From Gemmatimonadota bacterium (GTDB lineage: Bacteria > Gemmatimonadota > Gemmatimonadetes > Gemmatimonadales > GWC2-71-9), in assembly GCA_003223415.1 (NCBI GenBank), contig QHUY01000061.1:19702-63255 (forward strand): 43,554 nucleotides of DNA, read 5' to 3'. Both the position numbers and the translations under genes were made by a program. How positions within the stretch are numbered: position 1 is the stretch's first letter; each line of letters opens with the position of its first letter. The notes under the pieces were generated by a model, which ran no database searches, was not told the origin of the DNA, and saw nothing but the letters and a program-made list of their open reading frames with translations. Positions 24,950 to 33,083 of the stretch are shown piece by piece.

Positions 24950-27403
24950 ATGCGTTTGCGTTCATGCGTCGCGCTGAGCGTCTTGGCGTCGTGGGTATGT
25001 AGCGTTGCAGGCGCACAGCGCTCCACGGGCGTGGTCGGCGCCTATGTGCCCCCCCGGACCTGGCCGCAGGAGCCACGCCGCTTCGACCTGCTCCATCAGA
25101 AGATCGAGATCCGGTTCGATGTCCCGCACCGCGAGCTGTTCGGCACCGTCACGACCCGCCTGGTGATCATGCAGGGGGGGGGGCCGACCGACACCGTGCG
25201 CCTGAACGCGGAGAACCTGACCATCGACGCCGCGACCGACGCGCGCGGTCGCGCCCTGCGGTTCACCGCCGACACGGCGCACGTGACGGTCCGCCTGACC
25301 CGCCGGGCGGCGGTCGGCGACACGGTCGAGTTCGCCGTGCGCTACCACGGCACGCCAGAGCGCGGGCTCTACTTCGTGCCGCGCCGCAACGTCATCTGGA
25401 GCCAGGGCGAGGCGACCGAGACCCGCGCCTGGATCCCCACGTACGACGCCCCCAACGACAAGACCACCTGGGAGTTCCTGGTGACGGCCGATTCCACCCT
25501 GCGGGTGCTCTCGAACGGCCGGCTCGCCGAGGTCACGCCGGTGAACAGCGGCGCGCAACGGGTGTGGCATTGGGTGCAGAACAAGCCCGCCAGCACGTAC
25601 CTCTACTCGGTGGTGGCGGGGCCGTTCACCGTGCTCAAGGACCAGTGGCGGGGCATTCCGGTGGAGTACTGGACCTATCCGGACACCGTGAACGCCGCTT
25701 GGCGCACCTTCGGCGAGACGCCAGCGATGATCGAGCTCTACTCCCAGCTGCTCGGCGTGAGCTACCCCTGGGACAAGTACGACCAGTCCATCATCCCCGA
25801 CTTCACTTACGGGGGGATGGAAAACGTCTCCGCGACCACGCAGACCGACCTGGCCCTGCATCCCGCCGGCGGGGAGCCGGAAGCCTCGGGCCGCGGCCTC
25901 GTGGCGCACGAGCTGGCCCACCAGTGGTTCGGCGACCTCACCACGACGGCCGATTGGGCGGACATCTGGCTCAACGAGGGAATCACTACCTACATGGAGT
26001 CGGTGCACAACGAGAAGACCCGCGGCTGGGACGCCGGTCAGCTCTCCTGGTGGGGACAGCAGCAGCAGGCGATGCAGGCCGACCAGAACGAGGTCCGCGC
26101 GCTCGTCTGGGGCAATTATCAGGGGGACGACCCGATCGCCCTCTTTTTCAGCGGGCATGTGTACCCGAAGGGCGCCCAGGTCGCGCATCAGCTGCGGCGC
26201 CTGCTCGGCGACTCGCTCTTCTGGGCGGGGATGCACCGTTTCCTGGTGGACAACGCCTTCAAGCCGGTCACGACGCCGGACTACGCCGTCGCGATGGAAA
26301 AGACCTGCCGCTGCGATCTCGATTGGTTCTTCGACCAGTGGGCCTACGGCATCGGATATCCGAAGGTCCGCTTCACCAGGCACTGGGATGCCGCCGGCAA
26401 GGTCCTCCGCCTGGTCGTCGCCCAGACCCAAACGGTGGATTCGCTGCACCCGCTGTTCCGGTTCCCCGCCACGATCCGCGTGCTCACCCGCGAGGCGGTC
26501 GTGCGGCAGGAGATCACGGTGGCGAAGCAGCAGGACACCTTCGCCATCCCGCTGCCGTCCGCGCCGCTCTCCTTCCGGTTCGACGATGGCGGCTGGCTGC
26601 TCGGCCAGGTCACGGGGGACTTGACGCCCGCCGAGCTGGCTGAGATGGCGAAGCACGACCTCGAGTTCGCGGCGCGCAACTGGGCGCTGCAGCAGCTCGC
26701 CGGGATGACCGACTCTGTCGTGGTGGACGCGCGGCGGTTCATCGTGCTGAATGAGCATGCGGACTTCCTGCGCCAGGCCGCGCTGGCCCAGATGACGAGG
26801 GACAGCAACCCGGTGTCGCTGGTCGTCGTGAAGTCCGCCTTGCGGGACCCGGAGAGCGATGTTCGCGCCGCGGCGCTGCGCGCGTTGCGGACCCTCGATC
26901 CCGCCGCCGCCCTCACCGCGGCGACCGCGATGTACCCGTCGGATCCGAGCATCAACGTCCGCGCGTCGGCACTGGTGACGATCGCCCGGGCGAGGGGCAA
27001 AGACGCGGCCGCGATGCTGGTGGACGCGACGAGCCCCGACCAGCCGCGCCCCATCCGGCAGACGGCCGCGAACCTCCTGGGGGCCACGGCCGGGGCTACT
27101 CGAGACCCCCGCGGCGAGGACGCGCTCGAGCGCCTGACGGCGCCCGCGGAGGATCGTGGCATCCGGATGACGGCGCTCAACGCTCTCGCGGCCAGCGGGG
27201 ACAGCGCCCGGGCCACGGCGGTGGCGCTGCGCGCCATTGGAGATCCCGATCCCCTGTTCGCGGCCGCGGCGGCGGGCCTGGTCGGGCGGGTCGGGGGGAC
27301 AGCGGGAAAGGCGACGCTCGCCGAGGCGCTGAAGAAGGAGACCCGCGTCACCGTCCGTGCGGCGATGACGCGGGTGCTCCAGGGAGGGGGGGGAGGGCGG
27401 TAA
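24950..27403 (+). CDS. M1-family aminopeptidase with C-terminal HEAT-like repeats
   Basis: 817-residue secreted zinc aminopeptidase. Signal peptide MRLRSCVALSVLASWVCSVAGAQ. The exopeptidase signature YGGMENVSA and zinc site HELAHQ (His320, Glu321, His324) with Glu343 in LNEGITTYME are intact. The last 170 residues are Ala-rich helical repeats (SDVRAAALRALRTLDP, INVRASALVTIARA, GIRMTALNALAASGD), a HEAT/ARM-like domain. A G10 tract (25174-25183) codes Gly-Gly-Gly near residue 77. The start at 24950 is set by the signal peptide. It probably feeds on extracellular peptides with the S9 enzyme. Confidence 0.94.
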   Translation: MRLRSCVALSVLASWVCSVAGAQRSTGVVGAYVPPRTWPQEPRRFDLLHQKIEIRFDVPHRELFGTVTTRLVIMQGGGPTDTVRLNAENLTIDAATDARGRALRFTADTAHVTVRLTRRAAVGDTVEFAVRYHGTPERGLYFVPRRNVIWSQGEATETRAWIPTYDAPNDKTTWEFLVTADSTLRVLSNGRLAEVTPVNSGAQRVWHWVQNKPASTYLYSVVAGPFTVLKDQWRGIPVEYWTYPDTVNAAWRTFGETPAMIELYSQLLGVSYPWDKYDQSIIPDFTYGGMENVSATTQTDLALHPAGGEPEASGRGLVAHELAHQWFGDLTTTADWADIWLNEGITTYMESVHNEKTRGWDAGQLSWWGQQQQAMQADQNEVRALVWGNYQGDDPIALFFSGHVYPKGAQVAHQLRRLLGDSLFWAGMHRFLVDNAFKPVTTPDYAVAMEKTCRCDLDWFFDQWAYGIGYPKVRFTRHWDAAGKVLRLVVAQTQTVDSLHPLFRFPATIRVLTREAVVRQEITVAKQQDTFAIPLPSAPLSFRFDDGGWLLGQVTGDLTPAELAEMAKHDLEFAARNWALQQLAGMTDSVVVDARRFIVLNEHADFLRQAALAQMTRDSNPVSLVVVKSALRDPESDVRAAALRALRTLDPAAALTAATAMYPSDPSINVRASALVTIARARGKDAAAMLVDATSPDQPRPIRQTAANLLGATAGATRDPRGEDALERLTAPAEDRGIRMTALNALAASGDSARATAVALRAIGDPDPLFAAAAAGLVGRVGGTAGKATLAEALKKETRVTVRAAMTRVLQGGGGGR

Positions 27404-27412
27404 GCCCGACGC

Positions 27413-28375
27413 TCAGCTGCCCGGCTGCGCGGTCCCTTTGCGCCAGCTCTCGACGTCTGCGATGAAGCTCTGGGCGAGCGAGCCGAGGTCCACCCGCGAC
27501 AGGCTCGGGTCCTCCTTGAGACCGGTGACCCGAGCCAGGCTAACCGACGCCTTGGTATAGGTGCTGTCGATCGCCAAGGCGGCCTTGAAGGCGGCCGCGG
27601 CTGCCGAGTAGTGGCCGGTGCGTTCCAGCATGATTCCCAGGTTGTTGCGGAACGGCGCCGTGCTCGAGTCGACTTCGACGGCTCGCGCCAGCGGCTTCAG
27701 CGCGTCCTCGAAGCGCCCCTGCTCGACGTAGACCAGCGCGAGGTTGTTCATCGCCCAGGCGTCGTGGTCGTCGAGCAGAATGGCGTGCTTGTAGGCGTCG
27801 ATCGCTGAGTCGGTCTCGCCCACCGCGTCATACGCCCGGCCCAGCAACCGGAACGCCGACGTTGACGTCGAATCGAGCCTCAGCACGGTCTGCAGCGGCT
27901 CGAAGGCGCCTTTGGCTCGTCCGGTTTCGATCAGGATGCGGCTCAGGTTTAACCGCGCCTTCACGTGCATCGAGTCGAGCTCGATCGTCTTGTTGAACTC
28001 CTGCTCCGCCGTCTCGCGGTCGCCGGCCCTCCACGCCGACAGCCCGAGCATGTAGTGGCCCCAGGGGTTGGCAGGCTTGCCAGCCGTGTAGAGGGCGAAG
28101 AGGCTCACCGCCTCGCTGTAGCGCCGCTCGCGGAACGCTGAATCGGCGCGCTCGAAGGAAACCGGGCCGGTGATCACGGGCTCGGTAGGCTGCGTTGCGG
28201 CAGGGGAAGGTGTGACTGCCGCGGGCTCGGCGGCCCGGGCCTCGGAGTCGCGGGAGCGACGCTCGCTACACGCGACGACCAAGACGGCGCCGGCGATGGC
28301 GGCGATGAACAGGGTGAGCCCCACGAGGGCGAGCCGGGGACGCGGCGGCGGGGTGATGGTGAATTGGTAGCGCAT
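27413..28375 (-). CDS. TPR-repeat protein, membrane-anchored
   Basis: 320-residue protein with an N-terminal hydrophobic segment (about residues 15-35) ending LVVACS, which may be a lipobox (Cys36) or a plain anchor. An Ala/Pro-rich linker precedes about six tetratricopeptide repeats, such as WGHYMLGLSAWRAGDRETAEQEFNKTIELD and AWAMNNLALVYVEQGRFEDALKPLARAVEVD in shortened form. TPR arrays bind partner proteins; no specific role is evident. A strong AGGAGG site lies just before the ATG. It follows the NtrC-type regulator by 202 bp and converges on the M1 gene with 9 bp between. Confidence 0.88.
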   Translation of the reverse strand: MRYQFTITPPPRPRLALVGLTLFIAAIAGAVLVVACSERRSRDSEARAAEPAAVTPSPAATQPTEPVITGPVSFERADSAFRERRYSEAVSLFALYTAGKPANPWGHYMLGLSAWRAGDRETAEQEFNKTIELDSMHVKARLNLSRILIETGRAKGAFEPLQTVLRLDSTSTSAFRLLGRAYDAVGETDSAIDAYKHAILLDDHDAWAMNNLALVYVEQGRFEDALKPLARAVEVDSSTAPFRNNLGIMLERTGHYSAAAAAFKAALAIDSTYTKASVSLARVTGLKEDPSLSRVDLGSLAQSFIADVESWRKGTAQPGS

Positions 28376-28449
28376 AAGACCTCCTCCTGATCGGGCGCGA
28401 GAGCGCCGGTAGACGTGTTGGACGCCTCATCAGAAGGCAGGCCGTGGGC

Positions 28450-28484
28450 CAGCCGTCGGCTGTCAGCCATCAGCCATCAGAACA
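28450..28484. repeat. Heptanucleotide array, 5 units, between ntrC-like and TPR genes
   Basis: Five 7-bp units around CAGCCAT (two exact, others CAGCCGT, CGGCTGT, CAGAACA) in the 202-bp gap 28376-28577. The gap also holds two palindromes and no gene. Confidence 0.7.
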
Positions 28485-28514
28485 AGCACTTGGAGGAATC
28501 GAGGATGGGTGGGC

Positions 28515-28530
28515 GTGTTCGCGCGAACAC
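28515..28530. promoter_or_regulatory. Perfect 16-bp palindrome GTGTTCGCGCGAACAC
   Basis: Fully self-complementary site in the gap between the NtrC-type gene and the TPR gene, 140 bp upstream of the TPR start. It could be a dimeric regulator operator or part of a terminator region. No known consensus is matched with confidence. Confidence 0.55.
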
Positions 28531-28546
28531 GGGGGGGCAGTCCGTT

Positions 28547-28564
28547 CGTGTCCGGGGGGACACG
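28547..28564 (-). terminator. Possible terminator hairpin after the NtrC-type gene
   Basis: CGTGTC pairs with GACACG around a 6-nt G-rich loop, 14 bp beyond the regulator's stop codon. There is no T-run, so if it terminates it is not a canonical intrinsic terminator. Confidence 0.35.
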
Positions 28565-28577
28565 CGGGCGGTGGCTT

Positions 28578-29942
28578 TCACTCCCGGCTGATCCCAAACC
28601 TCCGCATGATCTTCAGCAGACTGGCGTGATCGGCGAGACCCAGTGCTTGGGCGGTCCGGGTGATGTGCCAGTCGTGGCGCTCAAGGGCCGCCACGATGAT
28701 CTGGCGCTCGGCTTCGGCTTTCAACTCCTGAAGAGTGCGTGGTGCCTGGTACGTGGTGCGTTGCGGCCCAGGAGCGTGGTCCCGAATCTCTTGGGGAACA
28801 TCCTCCATGCTCAGCACCTCGCGGTCCGTGGCGATGATCATGCGCTCGATCACGTTGCGAAGCTCCCGCACGTTGTTGTGCCGCCAATCGTAAGCCATGA
28901 GGCACTCCAGCGCCGCCGGCTCGAGCGTCTTGGGCCGCATGCCGAAGCGCGCGCACGTCGTCGCCAGGAGGTGCTCCACCAACGCCGGGACGTCGGAGAT
29001 CCGCTCGCGCAGCGGCGGCACCTGCAGCACATGAACGTTGAGGCGGTAAAACAGGTCCTCCCGGAAGCGGCCGGCCGCCACTTCCTTCTCCAGCTCCCGG
29101 TTCGTCGCGGCGAGCACGCGTGCGTCCACGGCGATCGTCCGGTTGCCGCCCAGGCGCGTCACCTGCCGCTGCTCCAGGACCCGCAGCAGCTTGGCCTGGG
29201 CGGCGGGCGGCAGATCCCCGACCTCGTCCAAGAACAGCGTGCCGCCTGCCGCCGCCTCGAACGCGCCCTTGCGGGCAGTGACGGCGCCGGTGAACGCCCC
29301 GCGCTCATGCCCGAACAGCTCGCTCTCGACCAGCTCCGCCGGCAGCGCCGCGCTGTTGATGGCCAGGAAGGGCCCACGCGCCGCGCCGGAGCGGCGGTGC
29401 ACCTCGCGGGCCACCAGCTCCTTGCCCGAGCCGCTTTCGCCCACGATCAGCACCGGGCTCGGCACCGGCGCGACCCGCGCCATCCGCTCCGTGAGCTTCG
29501 CCATCGCGGGACTCGCCCCGACGAGCGGGGCTTCCGTGCCCAGGTCGCGCCGCAGGGCGGCCACCTGGGCGGCGAGGCGTTCCCGCTCCAGCACCCCTTC
29601 GACCTCCCGGACCACGCGCTCCATCGGCTCGGCCTTGTCGATGAACCCCTGCGCGCCGAGGCGGATCGCCTGGATGCAGCGGTCGTAGTTGCCGGTGCCG
29701 GTGTAGACGATGACGGGGACCCTCAGGGCCCGGCGCTCCAGGGCGCGCAACACCTCGAAGCCGTCCATGCCTGGCATCTCGAGGTCGAGGATGACGCAGT
29801 CCACCGCCTCGCGCTCCAGGATGTCGAGCGCCTCGCGGCCACCCCCGGCGGCCAGCGCCTCATACCCGCCCACCCGCTTCAGGTCGTAGGCGTACTGCTC
29901 GGCGAGGACGGCGACATCGTCGACGACGAGCACCGTGGTCAT
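28578..29942 (-). CDS. NtrC-family sigma-54-dependent response regulator
   Basis: 454 residues in three domains. The receiver (1-120) has VVDD and phospho-acceptor Asp53 in [12 protein letters not shown]. The AAA+ domain has Walker [10 protein letters not shown], the sigma-54 contact loop GAFTGA, and Walker [10 protein letters not shown]. The C-terminal Fis-type helix-turn-helix is [27 protein letters not shown]. It acts with RpoN at -24/-12 promoters. The linker between AAA+ and DNA-binding domain ([13 protein letters not shown]) is encoded by a heptad array (28734-28761). It follows its cognate kinase gene by 106 bp of palindromic DNA. Confidence 0.95.
   Translation of the reverse strand: MTTVLVVDDVAVLAEQYAYDLKRVGGYEALAAGGGREALDILEREAVDCVILDLEMPGMDGFEVLRALERRALRVPVIVYTGTGNYDRCIQAIRLGAQGFIDKAEPMERVVREVEGVLERERLAAQVAALRRDLGTEAPLVGASPAMAKLTERMARVAPVPSPVLIVGESGSGKELVAREVHRRSGAARGPFLAINSAALPAELVESELFGHERGAFTGAVTARKGAFEAAAGGTLFLDEVGDLPPAAQAKLLRVLEQRQVTRLGGNRTIAVDARVLAATNRELEKEVAAGRFREDLFYRLNVHVLQVPPLRERISDVPALVEHLLATTCARFGMRPKTLEPAALECLMAYDWRHNNVRELRNVIERMIIATDREVLSMEDVPQEIRDHAPGPQRTTYQAPRTLQELKAEAERQIIVAALERHDWHITRTAQALGLADHASLLKIMRRFGISRE
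28734..28761. repeat. Heptanucleotide array, 4 units, in the regulator's linker
   Basis: Four 7-bp units around GGTGCGT (AGTGCGT, GGTGCCT, GGTACGT, GGTGCGT) inside the NtrC-type gene, coding the interdomain linker. Confidence 0.65.
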
Positions 29943-29950
29943 ACGGTGGC

Positions 29951-30014
29951 GCGGCTGAAGCCGCGGCTCGGCGACTGCGGCTGAAGCCGCTTGAGCGGCA
30001 GCGGCCGAGCCGCG
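29951..30014. repeat. Palindrome cluster between kinase and regulator genes
   Basis: Two copies of the 14-bp palindrome GCGGCTGAAGCCGC (29951-29964 and 29977-29990). An outer pair CGCGGCTCGGC (29962-29972) and GCCGAGCCGCG (30004-30014) can enclose the second copy. It fills most of the 106-bp gap 29943-30048, which contains no gene. Confidence 0.8.
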
Positions 30015-30048
30015 AGTTCACTCGCGCACATTACGGCGAGCCGCTTTC

Positions 30049-31731
30049 TCATCCACTCTCGCATGGCAGCTCCACGATGAACTTCGATCCCGCGCCCGGC
30101 TTGGTTTCCACCCGCAGGCTCCCCCCCGCGTCCAGCACCAGCCGACGCACGATGGACAGGCCGAGCCCGGTGCCGCCAGGCTTGGTCGTATAGAAACCGC
30201 CGAAAGCCTTCTCGAGCTGGTCTTTCGTCATGCCCTTCCCCGTGTCGGCGACGGTGATGCGGGCTGCCGGCCGACCGTCGGCCGCGACCGGGGCCGTGGA
30301 GATGGTGACGCTCCCCCCCCCTGGGTGGTCCTCGAGGGCGTCGAGCGCGTTCCCCACCAGATTCTCCAGCGTGCGTCGCAGCACCAGCGGATCGGTGCGA
30401 ACGGCGGGCAGGGCGTCGGCGAGCTCGAGCCGCAGCACCGCGGGATCGGAGCTGCCGAGGCGACTCACCAATTCGGTCACGAGTGCGTTGACGTCGCAGG
30501 TCCCCAGCGCCGGCTCAGGATACAGGCGCGCGTAGTTCCCGGCGAGTCCCTCCAGGTACGAGACGCTCGACTCCACGGTCTCCTGCCGCTCCGCGAAGAC
30601 CGCGCCGAGCCGCTCCGGCTGCTCCCGCGCCACTTGGGCGAGGTGCCGGAACACGTTGCGGATGGGGATCAGCCCGTTCTTGATGTCGTGGTTCACCTGC
30701 CGGGCGAGGTCCCCCATGGCGACGCGGCGCTCGGCCTCGCGCAACCGGGCCGCGCCGGCGCGCAGCCGCTCGGTCATGGCCCCGAGCAGTCGGGTGAGCG
30801 CGCCGATCTCGTCGCGCCGGTCGCTCGAGAACGCGACGTCGAGGCGGTCCATGTCGATCCGGGCCGTTTGCTCGGCGAGCGCCGTGAGGGGTCGGCTGAT
30901 CCGCAGCGAGAGCCAGCCGGCGAGCAGCAGGGCGATGGCGCCCGCGAGGGCGAGCGTCACGACAAACCAGCGGTCCACATCGTGGCGCAACGCGTCGAGC
31001 CCGGCGAGCGAGTGGGCCACGACGATGCGCGCCGACACCAACCGTGCCGCGTCCGTCGCGACCGCAGGCACGACCAGGGAGTCGACCACGCCGCCGGGCG
31101 GAGGGGGGGGGGCTTCTGCCCGTTCCACGGTGTCGAGCGAGACGACGAGGGCTGAGTCGGGCGCCAGGTGCGCCAGGAACGCCGAGTCCACGGTCACGCC
31201 GCCCACGAGGGTGAACGGCTTGCCAACCAGTCGGAAGGAGTCCACCCGGGCCAGCGCCAGGAACGGCGCCTCCGCCGTGCGGGCCCGGACCAGCGCGATC
31301 CCTTTCGGCGCGGCGGCGAGCAGGCGCGGCAGCCCCGGCTCGAGACGGTCGAACTCGTTGCGGAAGTGCCCAGAGCTCACGATGTGGCCGTCGCCGTCCT
31401 GGACCTGCAGCATGGAGAATCCCGCCAGGCGCATCGCGTTCCCCGCGTAGTCGAGCAGGTAGGATTGCTCGCCCGCCCCTCCCTGGAGCATCGCTACCCG
31501 GAGCCGGTTATCGGCGACGGCCGCATCGCGCAGTGCCCGCAGCCGGCCGGCGATGTCGGCGCTCTGGCGCTCCAGATCGGCGCGGATCACGTCCGTCAGG
31601 GCGGCGACCCGGCCCTCGTACTGGGCGGTCAGGCGGCCGGCGATGCCGCGCCGGATGCCGAGGCCGAAGACGACGAGCGGCCCCAGCACGACGACGACAA
31701 AACCGAGCAGCAAGCGGGCGCGGAAGCTCAT
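30049..31731 (-). CDS. NtrY-like membrane sensor histidine kinase
   Basis: 560-residue kinase. Helix 1 (about residues 7-28), a periplasmic sensor of about 240 residues, helix 2 (VVTLALAGAIALLLAGWLSL), HAMP (ISRPLTALAEQTARIDMD), then a phospho-acceptor helix with His348 in NHDIKNGLIPIRNV and a HATPase domain with ENLVGNALDAL, DTGKGM and GTGLGLSIVRRL. The motif HDIKNGLIPI resembles NtrY kinases (HEIKNPLTPI). The ATG overlaps the stop of the solute-binding protein (ATGA), so ligand binding by that lipoprotein may be sensed by this kinase. The next gene is the likely cognate regulator. A G10 tract (31103-31112) codes prolines. Confidence 0.94.
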   Translation of the reverse strand: MSFRARLLLGFVVVVLGPLVVFGLGIRRGIAGRLTAQYEGRVAALTDVIRADLERQSADIAGRLRALRDAAVADNRLRVAMLQGGAGEQSYLLDYAGNAMRLAGFSMLQVQDGDGHIVSSGHFRNEFDRLEPGLPRLLAAAPKGIALVRARTAEAPFLALARVDSFRLVGKPFTLVGGVTVDSAFLAHLAPDSALVVSLDTVERAEAPPPPPGGVVDSLVVPAVATDAARLVSARIVVAHSLAGLDALRHDVDRWFVVTLALAGAIALLLAGWLSLRISRPLTALAEQTARIDMDRLDVAFSSDRRDEIGALTRLLGAMTERLRAGAARLREAERRVAMGDLARQVNHDIKNGLIPIRNVFRHLAQVAREQPERLGAVFAERQETVESSVSYLEGLAGNYARLYPEPALGTCDVNALVTELVSRLGSSDPAVLRLELADALPAVRTDPLVLRRTLENLVGNALDALEDHPGGGSVTISTAPVAADGRPAARITVADTGKGMTKDQLEKAFGGFYTTKPGGTGLGLSIVRRLVLDAGGSLRVETKPGAGSKFIVELPCESG

Positions 31732-32996
31732 CGCGGCATCAGGCGGACGGTGCCGTCTGCATCGAGGAGGAGCCGCGGCATCCCGCGGCGGACGACGGCG
31801 TAACTGCGGGTATCGATCAGCGGCTGCACGCGCGTTTCCCCCGTGATGGTGAGGATGTCGCAGGCGGTCGCGAAGGGAACCGCAATGACGTAGGCCCGGG
31901 CGTTGTTGGCGCGGCGCGCGGCCACGAAATCCGCGGGCGCGAGTCCCACCGCGGGCACGCCGGCGCCCAGCACTCCACGCGCCACCAATCGCTCGGCCAG
32001 CTCGCGCGCCGTCGGGTCGGTCCGGTCGTACACGAGTCGACGCGGCGGCAGGATCGGCGTGGCCGTCGCCGCGTCGGAAGAGTCCGGCGGCAGACACGCC
32101 AGGCCCGTGCCCGCACGCGCTTCCGCATGGACGGCCCTGGCCAGGTCCTGACGCTCGAGACTGTCCGGCGCCGCACCGGACGGCGCGACCAGCAAGTAGC
32201 GGCGGCTCCAGGGGAGGGCCACCGTGAAGAGCTGCGGCCCGGTGGCGGCATAGGTCACGACGGTCGGGTCGTCGGTGAGCAGCAGATTCACCCCTTGGTC
32301 GAGCAGATCACGCGGATCCGTGCCGGCAAACTCTCGGAACGCGACCGCCGCAAGCGGCGTCCCCTGCTTTGAGACCGGTTGCGCAACCAGCGCGTCGGTC
32401 ACGGTCCGACCCGACGCCCAGTAGGCGCCCGCGCCGATGGGCCAGCCGCCGTCGGGGGCAGGCTTGGTCACGACGAGAGCCGCCTCGGCGAACCAGGTGA
32501 CCGGCAGCGATCCCGGTGGATCCACGCGCAGCTCGCGCGAGCTCGGCGCGACCGTGTGACGGGCAAGCAGCGGAGCGCGCGTGCGCCAGCTCGAGAGCAC
32601 ATCCTGCGCGGTCACCGGGGCCCCATCCCAGAACTGCGCGTCGTGGCGCAGCGTAAACGTCCAACGGCGGCCGCCCGAGTCCACGCTCCAGGACTCCGCC
32701 AAGCCGGGCACCATCCGCCCGGCGCAGTCGATATGCACTAGTGGCTCGTAGAGCTGGGGGAAGACCAGGCGTTCGGCATCGCTCGCGGGCACTGGAGCGT
32801 GGGCGGGATCCACGGATCCCGGCAACGCCACCGTGAGGGTGCCCGCCGCGGCAACAGGACCCGGTGCAAGCTCGCACTCCCCCCCCCTCCCCCGATCGCC
32901 CACGACCGGCGCGGCGGCAACGGGCGCGACCGCCGGCACAGGCGCAGTGCGACAGGCGTCGAGCGCCGCGATGAGGAGAAGGAGGATGGCCAGCAA
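31728..32996 (-). CDS. SBP_bac_5-type solute-binding lipoprotein without permease genes
   Basis: 422-residue extracytoplasmic binding protein of the peptide/nickel (DppA/OppA) family: TLTVALPGSVDPAHAP, LVFPQLYEPLVHIDCAGRMVPGLAESWSV, RRWTFTLRHDAQFWDGAPVTAQDVLSSW are its N-terminal signature. The TTG at 32996 is preferred: it gives MLAILLLLIAALDAC, a lipoprotein signal (Cys15), with GGAG 8 nt upstream. An ATG at 33068 would start 15 bp from the divergent allB gene and overlap TATAAG-like promoter sequence. It is translationally coupled to the downstream kinase, and no ABC permease or ATPase is nearby. It is shorter than typical family members (about 500). Confidence 0.85.
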   Translation of the reverse strand: MLAILLLLIAALDACRTAPVPAVAPVAAAPVVGDRGRGGECELAPGPVAAAGTLTVALPGSVDPAHAPVPASDAERLVFPQLYEPLVHIDCAGRMVPGLAESWSVDSGGRRWTFTLRHDAQFWDGAPVTAQDVLSSWRTRAPLLARHTVAPSSRELRVDPPGSLPVTWFAEAALVVTKPAPDGGWPIGAGAYWASGRTVTDALVAQPVSKQGTPLAAVAFREFAGTDPRDLLDQGVNLLLTDDPTVVTYAATGPQLFTVALPWSRRYLLVAPSGAAPDSLERQDLARAVHAEARAGTGLACLPPDSSDAATATPILPPRRLVYDRTDPTARELAERLVARGVLGAGVPAVGLAPADFVAARRANNARAYVIAVPFATACDILTITGETRVQPLIDTRSYAVVRRGMPRLLLDADGTVRLMPR

Positions 32997-33083
32997 CTTG
33001 AGGACTCCGGCGGGAACAAACGAAGGATAGGCGACGCCGTGGTGGCGGGCCAGGCTTATACCCCGCATTATCGTTTCCTGCCC
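32997..33083. promoter_or_regulatory. Divergent promoter region, solute-binding protein / allB
   Basis: An 87-bp gap if the TTG start is right. On the minus strand TATAAG (33060-33055) and GATAAT (33072-33067) are -10-like; on the plus strand CATTAT (33066-33071) is similar. No convincing -35 elements are seen. Confidence 0.35.

Noticed and set aside
32997-33068. ATG at 33068 as start of the solute-binding protein
   Set aside because: It leaves 15 bp to the divergent allB start and overlaps promoter-like sequence; the TTG at 32996 with a spaced GGAG gives a standard lipoprotein signal. It remains possible.
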